Notes: a model not told the origin generated them from the letters alone. Shown: positions 41,619-56,046, counted from the first letter of the stretch. The stretch is 64,000 bases of DNA from Arthrobacter sp. U41 (GCF_001750145.1 NZ_CP015732.1:930001-994000); one strand, 5' to 3'. A program made the numbers and translations.

Positions 41619-43298
41619 ATGGCCATCAAACCCACTGCAGATAAAGTCGCCACGATCCAGAAGGGGTACACCCTCGAAGGCCCCACGATCGAGCTGGGTG
41701 CCGCGATTATCGACGGGGAAGTTCACAAGGATGCCCCCGTCCGGCTCCCGCTCTCCATGATGAACCGCCACGGGCTGGTGGCCGGCGCAACCGGTACGGG
41801 CAAGACCGTCACCCTGCACATGATGGCCGAACAGCTCTCCACCGCCGGCGTCCCGGTGTTCCTGGCGGATATTAAGGGCGACCTCTCCGGGCTGGCCACG
41901 GCCGCCACCGGCAGCGAAAAACTGATGGCCCGCACGGACGGGATCGGCCAGGTCTGGTCCGGCAAGACGTTCCCGGTGGAGTTCCTGGCGCTCGGCGGCG
42001 ACGGCTACGGCATCCCGGTCCGCGCCACCATCACGTCCTTCGGCCCGATCCTGCTCTCGCGCATCATGGAACTCAACGACACGCAGGAATCGAGCCTGCA
42101 GCTGGTCTTCCACTTCGCGGACAAGAACGGCCTTGAGCTGATCGACCTGAAGGACCTGCGCGCGGTCATCCAGTTCCTCACGTCCAAGGAAGGCAAGGAC
42201 GAACTCGAGGAACTTGGCGGGCTGTCCAAGGCCACCGCCGGGGTCATCCTCCGCGAACTCATCACGCTCGAGGCGCAGGGCATGGAGAAGTTCTTCGGCG
42301 AACCCGAGTTCGACACCGCCGAACTGATGCGAACCGCCCCGGACGGGCGCGGCGTCATCACCTGCCTGGAGCTGCCCACCCTGCAGACCAAGCCGATGCT
42401 GTTCTCCACCTTCCTGATGTGGCTGCTGGCCGATCTGTTCGAGGACCTGCCCGAGGCCGGCGACCTGGACAAGCCCAAACTGGTGTTCTTCCTGGACGAG
42501 GCCCACCTGTTGTTCAACGGCGCCTCGAAGGCTTTCCTCGACGCCATCACCACCACCGTCCGGCTGATCCGGTCCAAGGGCGTCGGCATCTTCTTCGTCA
42601 CCCAGACCCCCAAGGATGTCCCCGCCGAGGTCCTGGGCCAGCTCGCGAACCGCGTGCAGCATGCCCTCCGGGCCTACACGCCGGAGGATGCCAAGGCGCT
42701 CAAAGCGACCGTATCCACCTTCCCGATGAGCGACTACGACCTTGAGGAAACCCTCACCTCCGCGGGGATCGGCGAAGCTGTCATCACCGTGATGAACGAG
42801 AAGGGCGCCCCGACGCCGGTGGCGCTCACCCGCCTGCGCGCGCCGGAATCCGTGATGGGCCCAAGCGCGGACGCCCTGATCGCCAGCACCGTGGCCGGCT
42901 CGGCGCTGCTGCCCAAGTACGGCACCGCCGTTGACAACGTCTCCGCTTTCGAAAGGATCGCCGGGAAGGCGTCGGCGGACACCGGCGCGGCGGCCCCGGC
43001 CGCGACGGGCCCAGGCGGCGGTACCTCCGACGTCGACGCCGAAGCGCGGCGGATCGAGGAGGACATCCTGGGCCGACCCAGCAGCCGGCCCGCTCCGGCA
43101 CCCGAGCGCAAGGAACCTGAGCGCGCGGCACCCCGGCAGTCCCAGCGGCCGCCGTCGGACGGCGGCGGCCTCGCCGGGGCTCTGGGCGGCGCCCTCGGCG
43201 GCGGGCTCAAGAGCATGGCCCGGTCGCTGGGGACCCAGCTCGGACGCGAACTCCTGCGCGGAGTCTTCGGCACGGCACCCAAGCGCCGCCGCCGTTAG
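41619..43298 (+). CDS. HerA-like ATPase (DUF853 family)
   Basis: A 559-residue P-loop ATPase of the HerA/FtsK-like DUF853 family. Walker A is GATGTGKT (56-63), Walker B LVFFLDEAH (Asp293, Glu294), and TVRLIRSKGVGIFFVTQTPKDVP supplies sensor residues. A flexible Pro/Ala-rich region (about 445-520) leads to a Gly/Ala-rich and basic tail ending PKRRRR. HerA proteins pump DNA with NurA nucleases; no nurA is nearby, and the role of this bacterial branch is unknown. No ribosome-binding site is seen; a TAAGCT box (41607-41612) ends six bases before the ATG, suggesting a leaderless mRNA. Confidence 0.88.
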   Translation: MAIKPTADKVATIQKGYTLEGPTIELGAAIIDGEVHKDAPVRLPLSMMNRHGLVAGATGTGKTVTLHMMAEQLSTAGVPVFLADIKGDLSGLATAATGSEKLMARTDGIGQVWSGKTFPVEFLALGGDGYGIPVRATITSFGPILLSRIMELNDTQESSLQLVFHFADKNGLELIDLKDLRAVIQFLTSKEGKDELEELGGLSKATAGVILRELITLEAQGMEKFFGEPEFDTAELMRTAPDGRGVITCLELPTLQTKPMLFSTFLMWLLADLFEDLPEAGDLDKPKLVFFLDEAHLLFNGASKAFLDAITTTVRLIRSKGVGIFFVTQTPKDVPAEVLGQLANRVQHALRAYTPEDAKALKATVSTFPMSDYDLEETLTSAGIGEAVITVMNEKGAPTPVALTRLRAPESVMGPSADALIASTVAGSALLPKYGTAVDNVSAFERIAGKASADTGAAAPAATGPGGGTSDVDAEARRIEEDILGRPSSRPAPAPERKEPERAAPRQSQRPPSDGGGLAGALGGALGGGLKSMARSLGTQLGRELLRGVFGTAPKRRRR

Positions 43299-43301
43299 GA
43301 A

Positions 43302-43320
43302 CCCTGGGCCGGGCCCAGGG
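43302..43320. terminator. Small GC hairpin after the HerA-like gene
   Basis: CCCTGGGCC followed directly by GGGCCCAGGG, a near-perfect inverted repeat starting four bases after the stop codon. No T-run, so termination is uncertain. Confidence 0.4.
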
Positions 43321-43412
43321 GCGCCGGGCCGTAATCCGGGCGGCCCCCGTCACGCGGGTCCGCGCTGACAGGAAGATTCCGCTGGGGTGCAGGTAACGTA
43401 AGGTACGTGCAA

Positions 43413-44405
43413 ATGAGTCAGGCGTTGGTCAGGATCGCAGCCTTGTGGCTGCTGGGCCTGATGCTCGCCGTGGCCGGGAGCATTGTCGCGGTCAATATCG
43501 TGAACGACACCATCGCGAGCCCGCAGCAGCCGGTCCGCGAATACCTCGAGGCTCTGCAGAATGGCGAGGGCGAGAAGGCGCTGGGCCTGTTGCGCGCCTC
43601 GGTGCCCCAGGGCAATCCCGCCATGCTGGACGGCACGGCACTGCAGACCGCCGCCGCGCGGATCAACGGCATAAAATACGGCGAGGCCGAGGACCGCGGC
43701 GGCAGTCAGGTCATGGTGCCTATTGACTTCACGATTGACGGCAGCCAACTGCGGACAGAGTTCCTGCTGGAGAAGTCCGGCGTCGAATGGCTGTTCTTCC
43801 ACAAGTGGGCCTTCGTCCCGGCCGCGCTTCCGGTCCTGGACGTCACGGTGGTCAACGCCAACGAGGCCACCCTGAACGGGGTTCCGGTGAACATGCCCAA
43901 CGGCCGGAACTCCTTCGCCGTTTTCTACCCGGGCGAGTACGAGGCCTCCCTGACCGGTGAGTACTTCTCCGCCCCGCCCACGAAGGCCACGCTGTCAGGC
44001 CGGGACGCGCCCGCAGCCCCGCTGAACCTGATGACCCAGGCCACGGACGGGCTGAAGGAAGCGGTGGGGGCCAAAGTGAAGGAGTTCCTGGACGGCTGTG
44101 CCGACACGGCCGACAAGCAGCAAAAACTCCAGCCCGACTGCCCGTTTTACCACACCACCAACAACCGCGTCATCGACGGCACCATCGACTGGAGCATCAG
44201 CGAGTACCCTGCCATCAGCATTGAGCCCTTTGGCGGACGCTGGGTGGTGGCGCCCCTGGACGGCAAAGCCCGGATCAAGGCCCAGCAGGTGGACCTGTTC
44301 ACCGGGGCAGTGACGGAACTCAACGCTGTCCACGATTTCAGCTTCACCACCCGGCTGGACGTCGACTCCGCAACCGTCAAGGTCACCCCGCTCCTGAACT
44401 ACTGA
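43413..44405 (+). CDS. Membrane-anchored extracytoplasmic protein of unknown function
   Basis: A 330-residue protein I do not recognise. An N-terminal hydrophobic anchor or signal (ALVRIAALWLLGLMLAVAGSIVAVNIV, about 4-30) precedes an extracellular part. The first region (about 40-125) resembles a DUF4878/NTF2-like fold (PVREYLEALQNGEGEKALGLLR, then FLLEKSGVEWLFFHKWAF). Beta-rich stretches follow (VVNANEATLNGVPVNMPNGRNSFAVFYPGEYEASLTG) and a C-terminal domain with two cysteines (DGCAD, PDCPF). ATG 43413 is preferred; a GTG at 43407 sits too close to AAGG. A TAAGGT box (43399-43404) ends eight bases before the ATG. Confidence 0.75.
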   Translation: MSQALVRIAALWLLGLMLAVAGSIVAVNIVNDTIASPQQPVREYLEALQNGEGEKALGLLRASVPQGNPAMLDGTALQTAAARINGIKYGEAEDRGGSQVMVPIDFTIDGSQLRTEFLLEKSGVEWLFFHKWAFVPAALPVLDVTVVNANEATLNGVPVNMPNGRNSFAVFYPGEYEASLTGEYFSAPPTKATLSGRDAPAAPLNLMTQATDGLKEAVGAKVKEFLDGCADTADKQQKLQPDCPFYHTTNNRVIDGTIDWSISEYPAISIEPFGGRWVVAPLDGKARIKAQQVDLFTGAVTELNAVHDFSFTTRLDVDSATVKVTPLLNY

Positions 44406-44552
44406 GCGTGCAGGCCCGCGGCGGCTGTTGCGGCACCGCGGCAACACCTGGCGTCACGCCGGGCGGTCTTTTGGCTCCGACGGCCCCACCGCAACCCGTC
44501 ATTCCGCGAAATCCGCTGTCCCAAGCTGCCAAGAACCTGCCCGCCGTGACGC

Positions 44553-45375
44553 CTACACCGGCCCGGGCGGCCGGCCCAGGACTGCCAGGACCTCGGCCAG
44601 CATCCGCGCCGGGTGGTGCACAACGTCGTCATAGTAATACCGGAGCACGGAGTAGCCCCGGACCACGGACACGTTGTTGCGCCGCTGGTCCTTCTTCACC
44701 TGGACCCACTCACCGTGATGGCGACCATCCAGTTCCACAATCAGGGTGCCCTCCAGCAGGAGGTCCACATATCCGACGCCGTCGATGTGGACCTGCGCTT
44801 CAAGCCTGATCCCGGCCTGGCGGAAATACGTCCTGGCGAGGGTTTCCAGCAGGGATTCGGCTCCGCGGTCCACCCAGTCAAGGACCTGGCGGGCGCGGCC
44901 ATTGCGCTTCGCGGGGAGCCGGTCCCGCAGGAACCCGAGCGTCATATCGCCCCGGCCGACGGCGCACTCCACCATGACCAAGGCTTCAGCGAACGGCAGG
45001 CACCTCATTGCGTGGATGAGCACATCGCCGAGGGCAGCAACAGGCCGGTAGGGGTGCGGTTCAAGGAGCAGTCCGTGGTGTCCGGCCTGCCCCGCGAAGA
45101 CATCACCGCGGCTGTGATGCACATGGAGCGGACCGGCGGAGTTCACACACCAGAGCCGGTAGAAGGGCGCCGCGCTGCTGCACGTGAGGAGCTGCCGGTG
45201 CTGCAGCAGCGCCACATGGTCCGGCGCCGCCGTCGGGAGCGCATAGAGCCCCCGACGGCGGCAGGACGCCGGTCCTCACCGCGCGCCGCAGTGCGGCGTC
45301 GTCGATCCCCAAACGGGCCAGCGCAGGCCGCCGGGCCGCACCCCCGCAGATGGCCAAGGCCCTAAAAATATCCAT
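44553..45375 (-). pseudogene. Frameshifted DUF559 (Vsr-like endonuclease fold) / AbiEi-type gene
   Basis: The N-terminal frame from ATG 45375 reads MDIFRALAICGGAARRPALARLGIDDAALRRAVRTGVLPP, the winged-helix start of AbiEi-like proteins. It then goes out of frame. The next segment, RRGLYALPTAAPDHVALLQHRQLLTC, continues in another frame from about 45262 down to 44553. That segment contains the DUF559 nuclease-like core LLLEGTLIVELDGRHHGEWVQVKKDQRRNNVSVVRGYSVLRY. A single-base change in the GC-rich stretch near 45250-45265 explains both halves. Either a genuine pseudogene or a sequencing error; the joined protein would be about 273 residues. Confidence 0.75.
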
Positions 45376-45523
45376 GGGGCAATCGTTTCCCCGGCCGCGT
45401 GGCCCCGGCAGCCCGTTGACCCGCTATGTGGACATCTTCACGTCACCCGGCGCAGCGTTTTGCGGCCGCCAACACCGTGGAACTCCGGGATTCCGCGGAT
45501 CCGGGGCCGGATTAAAGCCAAAT

Positions 45524-45560
45524 GACTGCTGTCCGTGACGCCGAGTCACGAACAGCAGCC
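45524..45560. terminator. Terminator of the thioredoxin-NHL gene
   Basis: A 16-bp stem with two wobble positions: GACTGCTGTCCGTGAC (45524-45539) against 45545-45560, loop GCCGA. On the minus strand it is followed by ATTT. It starts 25 bases past the stop. The remainder of 45376-45584 shows nothing else. Confidence 0.6.
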
Positions 45561-45584
45561 ACAGCCGGGCCGCAGAGGCGGACG

Positions 45585-47546
45585 TCAGTCCATGCCGCGC
45601 AGGTCCAGCACCAGTTCGGTGTCGCCGTCGGCCTGCAGCAGCACCGGAATGCCCCAGTCCTGCTGGTACAGGTGGCAGGCGGCATGGTCCGGGATCTCGC
45701 CGTCCGCGTCCTCCGGGCCGTCGCAGGCAGCGGCGCGGGCGGTTATATGCAGCACGCCCTCCGGCACGTCGGAAGCGAGTTCCAGGGTGCGGAGCAGTCC
45801 CACCGAGGTCCCGCCGCCGGCCAGCAGCAGTCCCGGCGGGGTGGAGGAAATCTTCAGCTGCGTCGGGTCGCCCCAGCGGTCGTCCAGTTTCTGGCCGGTC
45901 GGCGCGGTGAACCGGACGGTCAGTTCCAGCAGCCCGGGGGCCACCGGGCTCTTGGGGCGGTGGGTCCGGGCCGCGCCCTCGTCCACCTGCTGCGCCTCCT
46001 TCGGGATCGGCACGTAGACCAGCTGGTGCTTGTTCGCCTCGACCACCACCAGGAGCGGCTCGGCGCCGGCGACCTGCGTGTGGTCCACAATCACGTCGGA
46101 GGGCTCGGACAACCCCCGCGCCAGCGTGGAGACCGTGCCCGAGGCCGGGTCGTAGCGCCGGACGGCACCGTTGTAAGTATCGGCAATCGCCACCGAGCCG
46201 TCCGGCAGCACGGTGACGCCCAGCGGGTGCTGCAGCCGGGCATCGGCGGCCTTCCCGTCGCGGAAGCCAAAGTCGAACAGTCCCTTGCCGACGGCGGACT
46301 CGACGGTGACTGCGCCGCCGTCGCCGATCACGAGCTTGCGCAGCGCCGAGGTTTCGGAGTCCGCCACCCAGATGTTGCCGTCGGCGTCCTCGGCGAGACC
46401 GGAGGACTGGGCGAACCAGGCCTCCTCGGCCGGTCCGTCGAGGAGGCCCTCAAGTCCGTTGCCGGCGATGATGGCCACGGCGCCGGAGCGCGGGTCGAAG
46501 CTGAAGATCTGGTGCACGCCGGCCATCGCGACCACGACGGCGTTCAGCTTGGCGGACCAGACAACGTCCCAGGGTGAGCTGAGGGAAACCTGCAGCGGGT
46601 CCGCTTCCAGCCGGGCACCGTAGGCGGCGCCTTCTTCGTCGACCCGGGCCGGTCCCGTCTCCAGGAGCCGCTGGACGCCGTTGCCGGCCAGCGTGCTGAT
46701 GGTTCCGTCCGCGAGGTTCAGGCCGCGGAGCCGGTGGTTCACGGTGTCGGCCACCACAACGTCGTAGCCCGCCTCGGCGGCGGCGTCCTCCGGGAGCAGC
46801 ATCAGGCCCTGGGGCTCGTTGAAGAGGGCCGTTGCGGCATTGCCGTCAGCATGGCCCTTGTCGCCGGAACCATAGGTGGCCAGCACGGTCTGGAAGTCTG
46901 TGGAGAGCTCCACGAGGCGGTGGTGCCCGGTATCGGTGACCAGCCAGGAACCTGCCTCGGAGGGGCTTCCGACGCCGCGGCCGTCCGGGAGGAACAGGGC
47001 CTTGCCGGGGAACCGCAGGGTGCCCGACGTCGGCTCCGGCGCCACATAGGGCCCGTCGCCGCGGTGCAGCGTGCCCTTGGCCTCGTGCTCGGCGATCAGC
47101 TCGGGGATGAGCACGGCGAGGCCGTCGGCGTGGCCTTCGCCGGAGAGGTGGGCCACGATGTAACCCTCGGGATCGATGACCACCAGCGTGGGCCAGGCGC
47201 GTGCCGTGTAGGCCTTCCACGTGTCCAGCTCGGGATCGTCCAGGACCGGGTGGCGGATCTCGTAGCGCTCGACGGCGGCGGCGAGGGCCACCGGATCAGC
47301 CTCGTGCTCGAACTTGGGAGAGTGGACACCGACCGTCACAAGGACGTCGGAGTACTGCTGCTCGAGCGGGCGGAGTTCGTCCAGGACGTGCAGGCAGTTG
47401 ATGCAGCAGAAGGTCCAGAAGTCCAGCAGCACGATCTTGCCGCGCAGGGCTTCCAGGTCCAGGGACTTGCCTCCGGTGTTGAGCCAGTTGCGGCCCACCA
47501 GCTCGGAGGCCCGGACCCGGAGATGGGTGCGTACGGTTTCGGTCAT
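45585..47546 (-). CDS. Thioredoxin-like domain fused to NHL-repeat beta-propeller (NHLRC2-like)
   Basis: A 653-residue protein without an obvious signal peptide. Residues about 15-155 form a TlpA/AhpC-like thioredoxin domain with KIVLLDFWTFCCINCLHVLDEL (Cys47, Cys48, Cys51). The NHL beta-propeller spans about 170-500 (GSWLVTDTGHHRLVELS, VVADTVNHRLRGLNLADGTISTLAG, IWVADSETSALRK, VAIADTYNGAVRRYDPASG). A C-terminal beta domain (about 520-653) follows. This is the NHLRC2 architecture. Its ATG overlaps the stop of the CopD/CtaG gene (ATGA), so the two are translationally coupled. A redox role near copper handling is inferred from that coupling alone. Confidence 0.92.
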   Translation of the reverse strand: MTETVRTHLRVRASELVGRNWLNTGGKSLDLEALRGKIVLLDFWTFCCINCLHVLDELRPLEQQYSDVLVTVGVHSPKFEHEADPVALAAAVERYEIRHPVLDDPELDTWKAYTARAWPTLVVIDPEGYIVAHLSGEGHADGLAVLIPELIAEHEAKGTLHRGDGPYVAPEPTSGTLRFPGKALFLPDGRGVGSPSEAGSWLVTDTGHHRLVELSTDFQTVLATYGSGDKGHADGNAATALFNEPQGLMLLPEDAAAEAGYDVVVADTVNHRLRGLNLADGTISTLAGNGVQRLLETGPARVDEEGAAYGARLEADPLQVSLSSPWDVVWSAKLNAVVVAMAGVHQIFSFDPRSGAVAIIAGNGLEGLLDGPAEEAWFAQSSGLAEDADGNIWVADSETSALRKLVIGDGGAVTVESAVGKGLFDFGFRDGKAADARLQHPLGVTVLPDGSVAIADTYNGAVRRYDPASGTVSTLARGLSEPSDVIVDHTQVAGAEPLLVVVEANKHQLVYVPIPKEAQQVDEGAARTHRPKSPVAPGLLELTVRFTAPTGQKLDDRWGDPTQLKISSTPPGLLLAGGGTSVGLLRTLELASDVPEGVLHITARAAACDGPEDADGEIPDHAACHLYQQDWGIPVLLQADGDTELVLDLRGMD

Positions 47547-49702
47547 GAGCGTCCTTCCAGCTTTGAGTTGCGTTCGGCCAGCTCGGCATCGCGCTCGGCC
47601 AGCCTGGCAAACATATCGTTGTAAGCGGTGAGATCGGCGTCGTTATTCCTGTCCGCCGCCCGGTCGGTGCGCTTGGACTCGCGGGCATCGGAGCGGGACC
47701 ACATCACGGCGACGCCGATCGCCACCAGCAGTGTGGGCACTTCGCCGATGCCCCAGGCCACAGCGCCGCCCATCTGCTGGTCCAGCAGGGCCGAGGGGCC
47801 CCAGGTCCGGCCGAGGTTGCCGAAGTAGTCCGCGGCCAGCAGCCCGGTGCCGCCCATGATCGCGACGCCGAAGAAGGCATGGAAGCCCATCGTGGCCAGC
47901 AGGAGCAGCAGCCGCATGGGGTACGGCGCGCGCCGGGGCAGCGGGTCGGTGCCGATCATGGTCAGGACGAAGATGTAGCCGGTGAGGGCGAAGTGCAGGT
48001 TCATCAGCTCGTGGCCCACATGGTCCCGCATCGCATATCCGAACGCGTCCGAGTAATAGAACAGCACGATCGAGCCGGCGAAGTTGGCGGCGGCGAACAG
48101 CGGATGCGTCACGAGCTGGGAGAACTTCGAGTGGACGAAGATCAGCAGCCATTCCCGGGGGCCGCGGGAGCTGTCGCGCCGCGGCGTGAGTGCACGCAGC
48201 GCCAGCGTCACGGGGGCGCCGAGGACAAGGAAGATGGGGGCCACCATGGTCAGGGCCATGTGGTCCACCATGTGCGCCGAGAAGAGCACCCGGCCGTAGA
48301 CTGCCGGCGGACCGGAGGTCACGTACGTCAGGACCCCGAGCCCGATTACCCAGTTGACGGCCCGGAACCAGGACCAGGAGTCCCCGCGCTGCAGCACCTT
48401 GCGCAGGCCAAGGCTGTAGGCCACGAGGCCAAAGACCGCGACGGCGACCCAGAGCCAGTCGGGGCGCCATTCGGTCAGCCAGCGCTCCGGTGTCAGCTCC
48501 GGCGGCAGATCGTAGCCAGAGATGATGAAGGCAGGGGAGGCGTCCGGTGCGAGGGCTTCACTCTGCGGCGGCGCGGAGCGGCCGAGCGCGACGGCGATGC
48601 CCGACGTCGCTCCCATGATGAGCAGCTCCGCGATGACGAGCTGCCAGAGCACGCGGCGTGCGGACAATCCACCGCCTTGGCTGCCCAGCTGCGGGATGAC
48701 CCAGCGGCGGTGCATCAGCCCGACGCAGCCAAGGACGAGCGTCGCCGCGGCCTTGGCCAGGATCAGCTGCCCGTAGGCCGAGCCGAACAGGTCGTTCCAG
48801 GAGGTGAGGCGGATGCTGGAATTGATCACGCCGGAGGCGAAGACGAGGATGAAGGCGAAGCCGGCGAGGGAGGAGAAGCGCCGGAACGTCGGCTCGGTAA
48901 TATCGGGGCGGTTGCCGGACATGGAGCCGGATGAGGCGCCTCCGAGGACCCCGGAGAGCAGGGCCAGCATGATGATGCCGCCGACCCAGGCCGATACCCC
49001 GACCAGGTGCAGGCCGAGCGAGTTGATGGCACCTTCGTGGTCGGCCGAACTGGCGGAGTGGCCGATCAGCGCTGACGGCACGAGTCCGATGAGGGAGAGC
49101 ACCAGGATTGCCGCCAGGCCGCCCTGGGAGCGGACCCCAAAGAGTGCCGTAGTGACAACGGCGGCGATGATGACGACCGCCAGCCACGCGCGGCCGGTGT
49201 CGATGTCGCTCATGTAGTAGACCAGGGAGCGGGTGAACTCGGGGTCCCCGGAGACGCCCTGCCCGGCGATATCCGAGTAGCTCAGCACCAGGACGGCAAT
49301 CGCTGACAGCGTCCAGACGGCGCCCGCGGCGGCCGCGACGGCCAGCGCCCGGGTGAAAGCTGGATGTTCCGGGAGGTCCTTGGCCTTGGACCTCGAGCCG
49401 GCAAGTGTGCGGGGCAGGATTCCGACGGCGAAGAGCAGCCCGCCGATCACGGTGGCCAGCGACGCGTTGTGTACGGCCTTGCTGACCGGGAGGCCCCACC
49501 GGACCAGGCCTCCCGGGTCGGAGACCCCGCGGGCGGCTGCGGCGCCGGAGAACAGCAGGGCGGCAACAAGACCCAGGAACAGCGCCGCGAGGCCCACAAA
49601 GAGCCATGGCCGGGAGATCGGGCCAGAACCCGACGCGGGACCCCGCGCTCCCCCGGTCGGGGTGGGAGCGGCTGTGGCACGGGGATTTGCTGCGGAAGGC
49701 AC
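47543..49702 (-). CDS. CopD-CtaG fusion: copper resistance D domain plus cytochrome c oxidase assembly domain
   Basis: A 719-residue polytopic membrane protein. The N-terminal half (about 20-400) contains a CopD/YcnJ-like domain (LHLVGVSAWVGGIIMLALL with the membrane histidines, FRRFSSLAGFAFILVFASGVINSSIRL). The C-terminal half (about 440-670) is a CtaG/caa3 assembly domain (FSAHMVDHMALTMVAPIFLVLGAPVTLALR, HVGHELMNLHFALTGYIFVLTMIGTDP). The last 45 residues are charged and coil-like. Both domains belong to copper transfer toward cytochrome oxidase. GTG 49702 is my choice; GTG 49735 is possible, while starts further upstream would run through the HU terminator. Coupled to the thioredoxin-NHL gene. 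Confidence 0.88.
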   Translation of the reverse strand: MPSAANPRATAAPTPTGGARGPASGSGPISRPWLFVGLAALFLGLVAALLFSGAAAARGVSDPGGLVRWGLPVSKAVHNASLATVIGGLLFAVGILPRTLAGSRSKAKDLPEHPAFTRALAVAAAAGAVWTLSAIAVLVLSYSDIAGQGVSGDPEFTRSLVYYMSDIDTGRAWLAVVIIAAVVTTALFGVRSQGGLAAILVLSLIGLVPSALIGHSASSADHEGAINSLGLHLVGVSAWVGGIIMLALLSGVLGGASSGSMSGNRPDITEPTFRRFSSLAGFAFILVFASGVINSSIRLTSWNDLFGSAYGQLILAKAAATLVLGCVGLMHRRWVIPQLGSQGGGLSARRVLWQLVIAELLIMGATSGIAVALGRSAPPQSEALAPDASPAFIISGYDLPPELTPERWLTEWRPDWLWVAVAVFGLVAYSLGLRKVLQRGDSWSWFRAVNWVIGLGVLTYVTSGPPAVYGRVLFSAHMVDHMALTMVAPIFLVLGAPVTLALRALTPRRDSSRGPREWLLIFVHSKFSQLVTHPLFAAANFAGSIVLFYYSDAFGYAMRDHVGHELMNLHFALTGYIFVLTMIGTDPLPRRAPYPMRLLLLLATMGFHAFFGVAIMGGTGLLAADYFGNLGRTWGPSALLDQQMGGAVAWGIGEVPTLLVAIGVAVMWSRSDARESKRTDRAADRNNDADLTAYNDMFARLAERDAELAERNSKLEGRS

Positions 49703-49795
49703 AGTTCCATTGTCCGCTACGCCCCGCCTGCTCACCGAATCGGGCGACGTCCCGCAACGGCCCTGGTGCGCCCGCGGGAGGGCGCCCTTAACGAA

Positions 49796-49830
49796 AAAGG
49801 AGCGGCGACCCATTGGGTCGCCGCTCCTTT
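49796..49830. terminator. Terminator of the HU gene
   Basis: A perfect 16-bp stem: AAAGGAGCGGCGACCC (49796-49811), loop ATT, complement 49815-49830. Read on the minus strand it is followed by TTCG, with the A-rich arm giving T residues. It begins 17 bases past the HU stop. Confidence 0.85.
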
Positions 49831-49846
49831 CAAGCGTTCAAGAAGA

Positions 49847-50134
49847 CTACTTCTTCTTGGAGACTGCAGCCTTCAGCTTGGAGCCGGCCGTCAGCTTCAC
49901 GCTGTGGCCTGCGGCGATCTGAATGGTCTCGCCGGTCTGCGGGTTGCGGCCGGTGCGAGCTGCACGGTCGGTGCGCTCAACGGCAAGCCAGCCCGGGATG
50001 GTGATCTTTTCGCCCGAGGCGACGGAGGTCTCGAAGACCTCGAACAGTGCATCCAGCACGGAGTTGACGGCTGCCTGGCTGGTGCCGGCCTTGCCTGCTA
50101 CCTCTGCAACAAGTTCACTTCGGTTCTTAGCCAT
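49847..50134 (-). CDS. HU-family nucleoid-associated DNA-binding protein
   Basis: A 95-residue HU/IHF protein. Dimerisation helices: MAKNRSELVAEVAGKAGTSQAAVNSVLDALFEVFETSV; beta-arm with ARTGRNPQTGETIQIAAG, the DNA-minor-groove loop; lysine-rich end GSKLKAAVSKKK. It lacks the long lysine/alanine tail of mycobacterial HupB. It binds and bends DNA, shaping the nucleoid. The ATG at 50134 has AGGAGG six bases upstream. Monocistronic with its own terminator. Confidence 0.95.
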   Translation of the reverse strand: MAKNRSELVAEVAGKAGTSQAAVNSVLDALFEVFETSVASGEKITIPGWLAVERTDRAARTGRNPQTGETIQIAAGHSVKLTAGSKLKAAVSKKK

Positions 50135-50481
50135 TTATGTCCTCCTGGACGGTCATGATTCCTGGAGCCTGCACACGGCATGCGCACAAGCCACTGTTCG
50201 AAAACTTACCAGCTTGCCGCTGTCGAGGCGGCAAATTCCGCGTGTTTTCGGCCTTTTTTGAGGAAAAACACTTGATTCGGCGCCTTTCGGCCCAATATTT
50301 CGCCATCAGCGGACGCTCCCTCAGCTCCGGCAGGCTATGCCCCGACGCTCCCGCAGATCCTGCCTGATCCGGGGCCATCGCCCGGCTCGACGGTTCAGGC
50401 TGTCCCAAAGGCGAGGCGTCCGGGTTCGGGGGCCGGGTGGGCGGCGGTGATGGGGTTGTTTGGAGGGGTGGTTAAATGCGG
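50135..50481. other. Intergenic region between HU and the rRNA terminator
   Basis: About 350 bases with the HU leader and presumably its promoter (no confident box). It includes an AT-richer stretch with AAAACACTTG near 50265. No open frame looks genuine. Confidence 0.5.
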
Positions 50482-50511
50482 GAGAGCCCCAACCGTGTGG
50501 TTGGGGCTCTC
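50482..50511 (-). terminator. rRNA operon 1 terminator
   Basis: A perfect 13-bp stem GAGAGCCCCAACC (50482-50494), loop GTGT, complement 50499-50511, just past the 5S gene. The same hairpin follows operon 2. Confidence 0.9.
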
Positions 50512-50525
50512 GACCGTTTAATGAT

Positions 50526-50645
50526 GTTCCGGCGGTGACCTACTCTCCCACACCCTCCCGGGTGCAGTACCATCGGCGCTGTGGGTCTTAGCTTCCGGGT
50601 TCGGAATGGGACCGGGCGTTTCCCCCACGCTATGACCGCCGTAAC
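50526..50645 (-). rRNA. rrf: 5S ribosomal RNA, operon 1
   Basis: On the minus strand it starts GTTACGGCGGTCATAGCG and ends GGTCACCGCCGGAAC, a 120-base 5S rRNA with complementary ends. CCCATTCCGAACCCGGAAG is the conserved loop region. Last gene of the operon. Confidence 0.95.
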
Positions 50646-50788
50646 CCTTGCTCCCGACCCCGGTGCGCCTGGTGGGCGTGAGGGGTGGGAAATCTGTGGT
50701 TACAACCTCGCTGCACCGGTACCCCTGGGGGTGGTGGTGCAGTTGTGGTGTTGTTATGTAGTTGTTCGTTCCTCAAGCAACGGGTTTG

Positions 50789-50818
50789 TTGTTTGGGAAC
50801 CACATAGTGGACGCAAGC
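50789..50818 (-). other. Downstream arm of the 23S processing stem
   Basis: This 30-base block (landmark CACATAGTGGACGCAAGC) is the near-perfect inverted complement of 54149-54178 on the other side of 23S. It allows 27 Watson-Crick pairs, two G-U pairs and one mismatch, as expected of an RNase III substrate. Confidence 0.7.
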
Positions 50819-50889
50819 AGTCTTGTTTTCTTTTTACCCTTTTCATGGTGTGAACGTCTTTTGAATCCGTTCACGAAGAGGGTGTGTGG

Positions 50890-56046
<5,157 letters not shown>

